Assembly (NCBI GenBank): GCA_003427395.1
Contig: BFEA01000105.1
Coordinates: forward strand, 2,195,302 to 2,225,330
Direction: 5' to 3'
DNA: 30,029 nucleotides
Source of the DNA: Chara braunii
Lineage: Eukaryota > Streptophyta > Charophyceae > Charales > Characeae
Shown: piece after piece, positions 8,379 through 16,327 of the stretch
How positions within the stretch are numbered: position 1 is the first letter of the stretch
Layout: each line of letters begins with the position of its first letter
Position numbers and translations under genes: made by a program
Notes under the pieces: generated by a model
Told to the model about the DNA's origin: nothing
The model's database searches: none
The model's input: the letters and a program-made list of their open reading frames with translations, nothing else

Positions 8379-8445
8379 TCCAAGGTGTTGTAGAGGCCAG
8401 TCACTGAGTGCACAGTGATCACTTGGAGCTGTGAGTAGTGCGGTA
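8309..8445 (-). mobile_element. 3' end of the long tRNA-headed SINE family, with 67-nt poly(A)
   Basis: A run of 67 T at 8309-8375 is followed by AAGTCCAAGGTGTTGTAGAG and GCCAGTCACTGAGTGCACAG. The same block follows the poly(T) at 11763-11788, and a related one follows 18764-18804. The copy is 5'-truncated: no tRNA-like head follows before the hairpin at 8470. Confidence 0.7.
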
Positions 8446-8469
8446 AGGAGGCATTCCAGTTGGTACCCC

Positions 8470-8571
8470 CGGGGCTAGGTCCCACTTACACGAATTAAGA
8501 GATATTGACCGTAGATAGCACAGATCAACGGTCAGAATCTCGTAATCCGTGCAAGTGGGACCTTGCCCCCG
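8470..8571. repeat. long imperfect hairpin, 43/44-nt arms and 15-nt loop
   Basis: The left arm 8470-8512 (CGGGGCTAGGTCCCACTTAC..) pairs with the right arm 8528-8571 (..GCAAGTGGGACCTTGCCCCCG). About 37 of 43 positions are complementary, with one single-base bulge. The loop is AGATAGCACAGATCA. It resembles a microRNA precursor or a small foldback transposon. No target duplication is obvious and it encodes no protein. Confidence 0.7.
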
Positions 8572-8811
8572 AACTGCAATACCTACCTCGCATGGGTCAA
8601 TGCATCAGCCACCCGCGGATTTCAAGAGCCCTCAGTTTTTGGCTTCATTAGTTAACCGTTAAGTATGCATTTCTCTGTTGTGCAGCTGAGGTAGATGGTA
8701 CTTAAATAACTAAAAGTGTTGATAGAGCGCTGGGGTATTCATACCCCAGTCCATCATGAATACTAACAAGCCACATTCAGGTCACCTCTGCTCCACTCAT
8801 TGTGTAATACA

Positions 8812-8930
8812 GGGACGCTGGACCCGATTTCCAGCAGGTGCTGCTCCCCACCAATAGATGGAGCCTCCCCGACGCTGCTAGTGGTGTCTGCTTTTACCAG
8901 CACCCCTAGCAGACGATCGGGTTGTTTTGA

Positions 8931-8953
<23 letters not shown>
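8812..8953 (+). mobile_element. retroposon tail copy, complete module
   Basis: It starts GGGACGCTGGACCCGATTTC. Hairpin 1 is GCTGGA-CCCGATT-TCCAGC; hairpin 2 is GCTCC..GGAGC. The terminal hairpin has arms 8869-8886 and 8901-8920 with loop TCTGCTTTTACCAG. Relative to the copy at 6280 the stem has CTGCTAG/CTAGCAG in place of GTGCTAG/CTAGCAC, a compensated G-C to C-G change. Poly(A) is at 8930-8953. Confidence 0.8.
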
Positions 8954-8961
<8 letters not shown>

Positions 8962-9141
8962 ATCCCGCATAGAAAAAAGAAAGGCGAAAAAAAGAAGGAA
9001 ATCAAGCATAGTCTAGTAGATGATGCCTTCTCCTTACCACAGGCACTGCTGACTTGGGAGGGTCGCACTGCTGCTTACCTTCCTTTTGTTTATCCCAATG
9101 TTGGCATGTTGCACCCCAGAAACTGCCATCGTCCACTGCCC
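8954..9141. other. no gene seen
   Basis: Short A-rich then mixed sequence between two retroposon copies. No feature recognised. Confidence 0.4.
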
Positions 9142-9227
9142 TTTTTTTTTTCTTTTTTCTTTTTTGAAAACAGAGGCTCCGTCTATTGGTGGGAGCAGCA
9201 CCTGCTGGAAACCGGGTCCAGTGTCCC
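9142..9227 (-). mobile_element. retroposon tail copy lacking the terminal hairpin
   Basis: The minus strand reads GGGACACTGGACCCGGTTTC, the CAGGTGCTGCTCCCACCAATAG block and GGAGCC, then goes straight to TCTGTTTTC and an A-rich tail (plus-strand T/C at 9142-9165). It joins the tail where other copies begin the third hairpin, so the terminal hairpin was deleted as a unit or skipped. Confidence 0.75.
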
Positions 9228-9270
9228 TTTGACATAAAAGGTTTGGATTGTCCACTGCCCTCATCGGTCC

Positions 9271-9423
9271 TTTTTTTTTTTTTTTTTTTTTTTTTGCCGA
9301 GCTTCCTGCCTAGGACCCACACTGAAAGGGGTGGTACGATCATCCCCTTTCAGTAGGGCCTGGCATGAGGGCTCCATCTATTGGTGGGGAGCTGCGGCTG
9401 GTGGAAACCAGGTCCAGCAGCCC
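9271..9423 (-). mobile_element. retroposon tail copy, complete, with unique terminal-hairpin stem
   Basis: On the minus strand it runs from GGGCTGCTGGACCTGGTTTC through the CTCCCCACCAATAGATGGAG block to poly(A) (plus-strand T at 9271-9295). The terminal hairpin has a perfect 11-bp stem, plus-strand arms 9321-9331 (ACTGAAAGGGG) and 9344-9354 (CCCCTTTCAGT), further extended by AGGcCCC with GGGtCCT. The minus-strand loop ATGATCGTACCA matches the other copies' loop at 9 of 11 positions. The stem shares nothing with the other copies. Confidence 0.75.
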
Positions 9424-9869
9424 ATTTTGAACAATTAGCATTGAGAGTCCAAAATGTGACAAATCATGTGATTGCCGGCTCCATACCAGCTGCGATGGGA
9501 AGGGAATGCCTCTTCAGCGTGCTATTGGCCGCCTGTCAAGCCTGATGTGCCCTGCGTATCCTAGCAGTTCCCACCTTTTCAGACCTGCTGACTCAGACGT
9601 CCACGATGCCCAAGACTGCTAGCCTTGCCTAGCCCTTTGACTGCTGGATGGAGATTCTACTGAGGGTTGATGGTGTGCATTGTGCTGCTGCCCAGGCCTG
9701 CCTTAAACCCTAAACCATGGACACTCAACCCCCTCCCTCCCTCCTCCTCTAGGCCATACCAACTCCGGTCCGCCAAACACCAGCTGAGAGCCAGTTTGCA
9801 GACCCTAGCAACACGTCGGAGGCCAGAACGCAACCAAGGGAACGGGTGACAAAAGGACACCCTGGGAAC
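9424..9869. other. no gene seen
   Basis: Intergenic. Contains ACCCTAAACC at about 9706, similar to plant-type telomere repeat but only just over one unit long. Confidence 0.4.
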
Positions 9870-9904
9870 AGGGGCCCAGGGGCCCAGGGACCCAGGGACC
9901 CAGG
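9870..9904. repeat. octamer tandem repeat GGGRCCCA
   Basis: About four units: two GGGGCCCA then two GGGACCCA. The first form is itself nearly palindromic. Confidence 0.8.
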
Positions 9905-10056
9905 ACAGAACCGAGGGCCAAGTGCCTACCAGTATCTCGCTGCACGAGCATGGACTGGACCAAGGAAAAATCAGGAATGTGATCAAGAACTGACGAAATG
10001 TGGCAAAACGAACAGAGTCAGGTTTTTGCGCGAAGAGACAGACGGAGTGCAGCACA

Positions 10057-10180
10057 GTATGGATCCAGTTTTTATAACACCTCCAAGGGTTGTAGTGGTT
10101 ATGATACTTCGCTCATGTGCAGGAGGCCATCCGTGTACGGCAGGGCATGATGCCCTAAACACACGTTGTTCAGTGAATCA
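10057..10180 (+). mobile_element. tRNA-like SINE copy, B-box deleted
   Basis: It starts GTATGGATCCAGTTTTTATA and shares its whole length with 10370-10507, but lacks about 15 bp that in the other copy include the B-box-like AGTTTGAGGCC. The A-box-like TTGTAGTGGTTA is present. It contains the near-palindrome GGGCATGATGCCC and ends GTTGTTCAGTGAATCA. Confidence 0.7.
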
Positions 10181-10369
10181 CTATGAGGCGCTAGTGGAAT
10201 CCACGGGAAGTTGGCCCGCTGTGTGTGACCGGGTAAGGTAGTGGTGGTGGGCTACGTGTTGTTGGCTGAGCGGAGTGTGGGTGGATTGTCGAGTCCGTGG
10301 TATTGTGTGTATGTGTGGTGTGAGTTCAAGGACGCTACAGCCCTGGAAGTGGGCTGGATATCACGACCG

Positions 10370-10507
10370 GTATGGATCCAGTTTTTATAACACCTCCAAG
10401 GGTTGTAGTGGTTACCATACTTCGCTCCTGTGCAGGAGGGTGCCAGTTTGAGGCCGTCCGTGTACAGCAGGGCATGATGCCCTAAACAGACGTTGTTCAG
10501 TGAATCA
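10370..10507 (+). mobile_element. tRNA-like SINE copy with A- and B-box
   Basis: Within 10400-10460 the order is TTGTAGTGGTTA (A-box-like, D-arm), an anticodon-arm-like CTCC..GGAG, then CAGTTTGAGGC (B-box-like, T-arm), as in a tRNA-derived internal Pol III promoter. The arms are too imperfect for a functional tRNA. The sequence from the start to GTTCAGTGAATCA is a direct repeat of 10057-10180, 313 bp apart. No poly(A) follows either copy directly. Confidence 0.65.
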
Positions 10508-10931
10508 ACCCGGTCAGCAGCCTGCAGCAAAACAAAGTCAGAACACACGGAAGGGGAAACAGGTAATAAAATTGGCCCCAGGGGAACAGGGTCCCAAGGG
10601 AGCCAGGTCTGAGACATAATGGAGATATTAAGACGATAAAGCACAGTTCACCTCAGCTCCCTCGAGAACGGAAGGCAGAAAATCCAGCACGACAGAGAAC
10701 CTCAGTTGAGGGTGGAGTCCACATAACAGAGTACATCCCGAGGAACAGCAGGTCAGTCACAAGGCCACAGATGAGACCGAACCTTCGCAGCAATGGGGGC
10801 CCACTGCAGTCAGACGGGACAAGGGGATACAAGGTCTGCGCAGAGTAAACTCTAGGACTGATATGTGAAGGGGCACGGAAGTGCAACTGCTCAATCTGAT
10901 AGAGGACAAACAGGGCAGACATGATCCTATG
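10508..10931. other. no gene seen
   Basis: The open frame on the minus strand through 10653-11174 is Ser/Leu/Arg mixed and crosses a tandem repeat. It shows no domain and is not accepted as a gene. Confidence 0.4.
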
Positions 10932-11021
10932 TGACACCACGGCCGACCCCATACTCATGACACCGGCCTGACACCACGACCGACCCCAGTAGTTATGACA
11001 CCCGGCCTGACACCACGGCTG
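10932..11021. repeat. tandem repeat, 37-39 bp unit, about 2.4 copies
   Basis: TGACACCACGGCCGACCCC starts at 10932, with repeats at 10969 and 11008. The units diverge in the middle (ATACTCATG versus AGTAGTTATG). Confidence 0.8.
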
Positions 11022-11456
11022 TGGTACTTTCGTTGCCTCTTCAAGCTCGGTGGCTTTTTCCTTTGCCCAATACCCATGTGTGTTTCTTTTATCCATTTGA
11101 AACTCTGTTCTGACATGAACGTACTTCCCCCCCGCCCCCACAAAAAGAAAAAAAGGAAAAAAAGCAGCCAGCACTCTTTGCCCACCTCAGATATACTGGA
11201 CAGTAGTTGCAGGCACCAGCGCTAGGCAAGGACAACCTCGTCCCAGGCCACTTGTGTAGCCAAGTGTAATCATCCTATACAATCCTACTATGAGCATCTA
11301 TAGGGGTCATTCGGAGATTGAGTGTTCCAACAGCGCTATGATAGGCAGTGTCTACTGGCCCTACCCTGGCCAAGGTCTAGCCTAATACAGCCCCAGACCA
11401 ACCCGGTTGTACGACCCTAGCATAGCCTAGCATAGGATATGGCTACTACATTGTGC
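11022..11456. other. no gene seen
   Basis: C-rich then mixed intergenic sequence with CTAGCATAGCCTAGCATAGG at about 11418. No gene recognised. Confidence 0.4.
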
Positions 11457-11747
11457 GTTATGTTATCGTGAGGGCATTACCTACCCCCTGCGAGTATCAT
11501 GATGAGGGGACAGGGTTATCGATCTCGTAGCCCGCACCAGTTCGCCAGAGGGCGGATTCCTGCCAGGGAAATACTCCGGCGCATCCCCCCCTGCACTCAA
11601 TTCCATTATCAGTCCATTCTGAATTATGTTATCTTGAGGGCATTATCTAACCCCCCGTGCTGGTGCCATGTCGAGGGGGCGGGGTAAACACACCAGTTCA
11701 CCGAAGGGCCAATTCCTGCCAGGGAAAACATCCAGGCTGAGCCCATG
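11457..11747. repeat. direct duplication, about 166-bp period
   Basis: TTATGTTATCGTGAGGGCAT at 11458 recurs diverged at 11624 (TTATGTTATCTTGAGGGCAT). Later blocks also recur: CACCAGTTCRCC..AGGG..ATTCCTGCCAGGGAAA. Similarity is moderate, so this is an old duplication. The second unit is broken by the insertion at 11765. Confidence 0.7.
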
Positions 11748-12385
11748 CCCGCCTTGCATCCCTTTTTTTTTTTTTTTTTTTTTTTTTTCCAAAAGTCCAC
11801 GGTGTTGTAGAGGCCAGTCACTGAGTGCACAGTGATCACCTGGAGCAGTAGGCCGTGGGTGTCCTGGAATATGAGACCACCTCCCATCCCATCCTCACGT
11901 CAATACTCCTAGTGCACCCCCTATCCCACTATCCTACCTCAGTGTGACCAGCACTCAGGACCATTACCCTACCAATGGGCAGGTAACTTGGACCGCACAG
12001 CAGTGATAGGCACCAGGGCTGATAGGTTGCCCAACCCTGGTGGAAGCGGAATTGGACGAGCCTTGTCGAACGGGAACTTCGGATGCCAGGCCCAGACAGT
12101 CTACTACAGGCCCCACGAGACTCTGGGCCCTAGGTTCAGGCAGGGTAGCACCCATTGAAGCAGTCTTACCGTCCTTCCCCTAGCTTACCCAAGGCCAGGC
12201 GGAACTCAGACTGGCCTGAGCGACTTATACCCCTACCCTTACCCTAGGGTCTAGGCCGTATATAGCTACCAGACAGTTCTATCTGAATATCAGTACGAAC
12301 TCCGGCGGCCCTTACCTGTACCTACTGCAGATACTAGACCCCACCCAGTGGCTAGACCCCCCCAGTCTGATACTTGTGTAGTTCT

Positions 12386-12572
12386 CAATCTATGTGTATA
12401 CCCGAAGGTGGTGCATGTTCTGTGTATCTATGTATCAAGATGTACAGACAGCACCATGTGTGGAAACTGGTTTATGTAGCCCGTAGGCCATGTATAATTC
12501 GCCAGCTATGTATATGCCCGAAGGCTGTGTGTGCTCTGTGAATCAATGTATCGAGATGTATAGGCAGCATCA
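12386..12572 (-). repeat. direct repeat of about 70 bp inside the long SINE
   Basis: CTATGTGTATACCCGAAGG..CAAGATGTACAGACAGCA at about 12390-12452 recurs at about 12505-12570 as CTATGTATATGCCCGAAGG..CGAGATGTATAGGCAGCA. Roughly 80% identical. Confidence 0.7.
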
Positions 12573-12629
12573 TGACGTGTGTATATCGAAGAGAGAACGG
12601 GGTAAGCTGGACAAGGACCCCCCAAAGGT

Positions 12630-12705
12630 CCGAACCAAGCTCGAACCCATGACCTTGTAATATGTAATCGAATGACTCTACCATGTGAACGACGAGCGGA
12701 AATTG
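12630..12705 (-). repeat. internal tRNA-like segment
   Basis: The minus strand reads CTCGTCGTTCACATGGTAGAG (D-arm/A-box region), then ATTCGATTACATATTAC and GGTCATGGGTTCGAGC (T-arm/B-box). It resembles a degraded elongator tRNA, but the anticodon and acceptor stems do not close. Probably the head of another SINE captured within the longer element. Confidence 0.65.
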
Positions 12706-12777
12706 TACGAACGTGTGATATGCCAGACTGGGGAGATCAACAGAACACCCAAGACGAACACCCCCAAGCAACCCATG

Positions 12778-13010
12778 TTAAACCCAGAACCAACATACAA
12801 CACCATGAACAACCCTTCGGTGGTGCGCAGGCAGTGTCTGTAATAGTACCATGCATAAGCCCAAGGGAGTGCATGTCCAGTCGTGCGTCAATCTAACGCC
12901 CTGCTGGTGTCCATGCGCAAGGTTGCCATTGAGTTTTTGAAACCGCAACCTCATACCACAATGCGCATTTCCAACCGGTGCTCTAACCAGTGAGCCACAT
13001 CAACTGGACA
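12778..13010 (-). repeat. SINE head block shared with 19229-19446
   Basis: About 230 bp from the tRNA-like head into the body is shared with the copy at 19229-19446, for example GTTAGAGCACC, GGAAATGCG, TGTGGTATGAGGTTGCGG and GTTGTATGTTG on the minus strand. Beyond it the bodies differ. This shared block defines the family. Confidence 0.8.
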
Positions 13011-13150
13011 CCCGCCTTGCATCCCTTGCTCTACGTACAATGCCATACTAGTATTATCTGTCATATGTACTCACCAGTCTCCTCTTGACGAACCGCTGCA
13101 ACGGGGAGGTGGGCAGGAAAGCTGCTACCCAATGGCTTGTGCCATCATAT

Positions 13151-13832
13151 CCCGATGAAGTCTCTTGATTGGGCCTTGGTATATGCCCTTCAGTCTCTCC
13201 AATAGTAATATACTGCAACAGGGACATTGCCAGTGAAGATCTGCAATCTGGCCGCCCGGATAGCTCTGATTGGGCCTTAGTTGATATATGCCCTTCAGCG
13301 CTATTGGAGAGACTGTAGTCCGATGATCCCCCTGGTACACCAGTGGTTCCTGTGGTTGCTTGCTATCACTTCCATTATGATGTTATGTCGGCAACCTTCT
13401 CACTGACAGGCTGCAGGGTAGGTCTACCTGTTAAGTTCTCGCTCCTGTATGAAGGCCCTGCGTCTTTGCTGTCATTCCAGTTTAATGTATGTTCACGCAA
13501 TCAATTATAATGTTCAGGGACGCTGGACCCGATTTCCAGCAGGTCTTGCTCCCCACCAATAGATGGAGCCTCCCCGGGAGTGCTAGTGGTGCCTGCTCTT
13601 ATCAGCAACCCTAGCACCACCTTGGGTGTCTTCTGCAAAAAAGAACACACAAAAAAACAAAAACAAAAAAAAGAGAGAGACTGAAGGGCATAATATATCA
13701 ACTTAGGCCCAATAAGAGCTATCTGGGCTGCCAGATTGCAGATCCTCACTGGCAATCTCCCTGTTGCAGTGTATGACTGATTGGAGAGACTGAAGGGCAT
13801 ATACCAAGGCCCAATCAAGAGTCTTCATCGGG
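13151..13832. repeat. inverted repeat, 150-bp arms 13151-13298 and 13682-13832
   Basis: The reverse complement of the left arm matches the right arm for about 150 bp at roughly 90% identity (shared runs include GGCATATACCAAGGCCCAAT and CCAGATTGCAGATC). Each arm also contains two direct copies of a GAGACTGAAGGGCATA..GGCCCAAT unit about 105 bp apart. A further fragment (GCCAGTGAAGAT..CAATCTGGC) lies at 13837-13860. The 380-bp spacer holds a retroposon tail. A transcript crossing it would form a long double-stranded hairpin. Confidence 0.85.
13517..13675 (+). mobile_element. retroposon tail copy, complete module, inside the inverted repeat
   Basis: It starts GGGACGCTGGACCCGATTTC. Terminal hairpin arms carry GTGCTAG and CTAGCAC around loop CCTGCTCTTATCAG; an A/C-rich tail runs to about 13675. 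AGAGACTG occurs both left of the spacer (13308-13315) and right after the tail (13677-13684). This could be a short target duplication of a longer truncated element, but the same word belongs to the inverted repeat. Confidence 0.75.
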
Positions 13833-14201
13833 CCTGCCAGTGAAGATAGACAATCTGGCAGCCCAAACAGCGCTGAAGAGACTATTCCCCTCTCTGTTGC
13901 CAGATATCAGGTCCTGGAAATGACAGGAATGCTTGGCAATGCTCTCACCAGCACTTCCAGTTAATGCCCTCCTCTCTGCAAGCAGCACACTCAATGCTCC
14001 TACTTGCCCTATCCCAATGCAACTCCTTTCTCTGCTTTTTAGAACTTGGCAGGTGCAAGACCCGGCGGTCCACTTGTTTTTTGTGCCCATTCCTGAACTC
14101 ATTTTCATTCGCCGCACAGTTGGCCCTTCTTTTCCTGAAGAAGGATTCAACTCCATCAAGTGAACACACAGATCTCTCAGACTGCAGAAGTGATATCTAC
14201 A
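13833..14201. other. no gene seen
   Basis: Several overlapping frames of 75-115 codons on both strands show no domain. Treated as non-coding. Confidence 0.4.
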
Positions 14202-14248
14202 GGACGCTGAGCGCAGCTCTCAGCATGTGCTGCTACTAAATGAACAGA

Positions 14249-14285
<37 letters not shown>
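14202..14285 (+). mobile_element. retroposon tail copy, hairpin 1 covariant, short
   Basis: GGACGCTGAGCGCAGCTCTC then AGCATGTGCTGCTAC, followed after 14 nt by poly(A) 14251-14285. Hairpin 1 has GCTGAG pairing with CTCAGC, both sides changed relative to GCTGGA/TCCAGC. Hairpins 2 and 3 are absent. Confidence 0.7.
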
Positions 14286-14286
<1 letters not shown>

Positions 14287-14709
14287 AGACAAGAGTCATC
14301 AATAAGGGCTGATTCTCCACTTCATGTCGACCCTTTTGAGAGCCTGATGGACTCCAACCACAGGATGTTTCGTTGAGAAAGAAGGGCCCGGGGAAAAAAA
14401 AGAGACAACTGCGCTTGTGACCGGTGCAGATTTCCGACGGGGAAATAACTGCACACTGCAGGTCCGGGTGAAGAGCAGTTACAAATTGCAAAAAAAACAA
14501 AAACCCATGCTTTGGGTGGCCTGCCAGTTCAACAATTGGCATAAATGGGAGGTACCGGTATCGTTACAGGTCGCTTTCCCGAGGGCCGGGGCGAAAGCAG
14601 GTACCAGTACCGGCCTTCCTTTATCTTTTTTTTGTTTTTTTAAGGATCATGGAAACCGACTCGCGGAGGGGCGGGGGGTCGGAAACCGACTCGTGGAGAC
14701 CCCTTTTTG
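14286..14709. other. no gene seen; one short direct repeat
   Basis: GGAAACCGACTCGYGGAG occurs twice (about 14650 and 14680). GGTACCGGTATCG and GGTACCAGTACCGG near 14552 and 14600 are palindrome-rich. No coding feature recognised. Confidence 0.4.
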
Positions 14710-14844
14710 CCGTGGCCCAGCCACAGGCTAGGCCTAGACATTTCGGCCGTTGCCCAGCCGCGGGGGTGGCTTAGACATCTCGGCCACGGCCCAGCCACAG
14801 GTGTGGCCTAGACATCTCGGTCGTGGCCCAGCCACGGGTGTGGG
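14710..14844. repeat. tandem repeat, exact 37-bp period, 3.6 units
   Basis: Units start at 14710, 14747, 14784 and 14821 with the core GGCCCAGCCACAG..GGCCTAGACATCTCGG. GTGGC and GCCAC within each unit are complementary, so each unit can form a small hairpin. Confidence 0.9.
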
Positions 14845-14909
14845 GAAAAAAAAGAAAAAAGAAAAAGAAAAAGAAAAAGAAAAAGAAAAAGAAAAAGAAA
14901 AAGAAAAAG
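14845..14909. repeat. microsatellite (AAAAAG)n
   Basis: Directly abuts the 37-bp array. About ten units; minus-strand Phe/Ser open frames here are artefacts. Confidence 0.9.
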
Positions 14910-15320
14910 CCGTGGCCGCCTGACAAGCACGTGAAAAAATAAAAAATAAAAAAGTGCATGAAAAAAAAAGCAAAAAGGAAAGCAACAATGAGTGGCCACC
15001 TGATTTTGCCACGTCCGAGCTTCAGACCGGGTATGCATCGGGATGATCAAATGGCCAGTTCCTGACAGTGTGATGCCCGGGGGGGTCTGATGCCCGGGGC
15101 ACCCAGGTGTGCAAAAAAAAAAACAACAATTTTTTTTCCGCCTTGCTGCACTCTCCCAAAGAACCCAAGATCCGGGCTCTTTTCATTTTCTGAGAGTTGG
15201 CTGTCAAGGGGGGGAAAGGGGGGTAGAAATTGTTTTTAAAGGGGCTAAGAGGGGTGAAAGGGGGGTCCTTCAGTGTGATTTTGTTAGTTTCTTTTTTATC
15301 TCCGATTTGGTGAAGAATTC
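14910..15320. other. no gene seen
   Basis: A-rich simple sequence then G-rich sequence (15205-15270). No feature recognised. Confidence 0.4.
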
Positions 15321-15459
15321 TTTTTTTTTTTTTTTTTTTTCAATCGTTTATTAACATGCAAGCCGGGAAGCGGGCCCCACGTCCCTTACAAAAATTCGCC
15401 TCAGCCCTGAGCTGAGTGAGGCTCTCCGGCCAGGCAGAGCTCATGCCACGACTGTGTCA

Positions 15460-15639
15460 NNNNNNNNNNNNNNNNNNNNNNNNNNNNNNNNNNNNNNNNN
15501 NNNNNNNNNNNNNNNNNNNNNNNNNNNNNNNNNNNNNNNNNNNNNNNNNNNNNNNNNNNNNNNNNNNNNNNNNNNNNNNNNNNNNNNNNNNNNNNNNNNN
15601 NNNNNNNNNNNNNNNNNNNNNNNNNNNNNNNNNNNNNNN
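15460..15639. other. assembly gap (180 N)
   Basis: Unresolved bases within the presumed LINE-C 3'UTR. Open frames crossing it are meaningless. Confidence 0.99.
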
Positions 15640-16230
15640 AAGATCACAGAGTTCCTGGATATATCATACATGCAAGGTGCTATGTCTTACAGGTAAACAG
15701 GACCTAAATGCCAATGTCTGTGTGTGATTGTATACGCTATGTTGGTGATGTTGGACTGCGACTCAGCATTTGGCTACATTTGTGTAATGAATGGCCTATC
15801 TTATGTACATTGTATATGTTTGTAGCTGTATAATGCAGTGGTTGTCTACCATTGTGTGATTAGACAAAATGCCACATATGTCTCGTGTGTGGTGTGATTG
15901 TTTGTTTGTAGATCATCTACTAATGCCTCTATCTACATATATGCGTGATTGCCATCTAGCAATATTTACATTATTGCAGTGAGATCTAGTATTTTTCCTG
16001 GATGTGATTGNTACTTGTGNTGTGTTTGATGCTAACTATGTTTGGCATTGGATGNGACTGAGCAAGTTATCCGGGGCCTTATATTAAGCATTAGTCGGAT
16101 GACCCTGAAGGGTTTCCACATTCAGATGAAGAAACGCTTTTGTTGTATAGCTGGTGTCCAGATGTCGGCAGCATAGCAGTCAGTCCCTGGTCGGCTTGGT
16201 AACATGGTAGAGAAAGAGTAAGAGGGGTAG

Positions 16231-16273
16231 TGGAGGGGTAGTGGAGGGGGAGGGGAGGGGGGGGGGGGGGGAA
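16231..16273 (+). repeat. G-rich run
   Basis: GGGGTAGTGGAGGGGGAGGG followed by uninterrupted G. On the minus strand it is a C-run shortly after the LINE-C stop codon. Confidence 0.7.
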
Positions 16274-16327
16274 GTGAGAGTAGAAAGTTAGATATTCATA
16301 CGAGGGCAGGAACTTGTCGAAGTATGA

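Larger units (their letters stand above)
11748..13027 (-). mobile_element. 1.25-kb tRNA-headed SINE-like retroposon with perfect 17-bp target duplication
   Basis: CCCGCCTTGCATCCCTT occurs at 11748-11764 and again at 13011-13027. Between them the minus strand begins directly with a tRNA-like head (TGTCCAGTTGATGTGGCTC, A-box GGCTCACTGGTTAGAGC at 12981-12997, B-box-like GGTTTCAAA at 12938-12945). It ends 1.25 kb later with ..ACTGGCCTCTACAACACC and poly(A) (plus-strand T at 11763-11788). A Pol III-type head at one end, poly(A) at the other and a target duplication together define a complete retroposition event. It is much longer than ordinary SINEs (100-500 bp). The interior includes a second tRNA-like segment (12630-12705) and a 75-bp direct repeat, so it may be composite. 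No protein is encoded. Confidence 0.85.

Noticed and set aside
8258-8485. Poly-Lys, poly-Phe and Lys/Phe-rich open frames here and at many other A/T tracts
   Set aside because: They are translations of poly(A)/poly(T) retroposon tails.
10653-11174. 173-codon minus-strand open frame
   Set aside because: It crosses a tandem repeat, has erratic composition and no domain, and its start lies in an A/T-rich tail region.
14710-14844. CRISPR-like array with 37-bp spacing
   Set aside because: The repeats are contiguous with no unique spacers, and the context is eukaryotic.
15720-16060. Recurring TGTGATTG words as a periodic element
   Set aside because: Spacing is irregular (about 50-170 bp) and the flanks are not shared; likely compositional.
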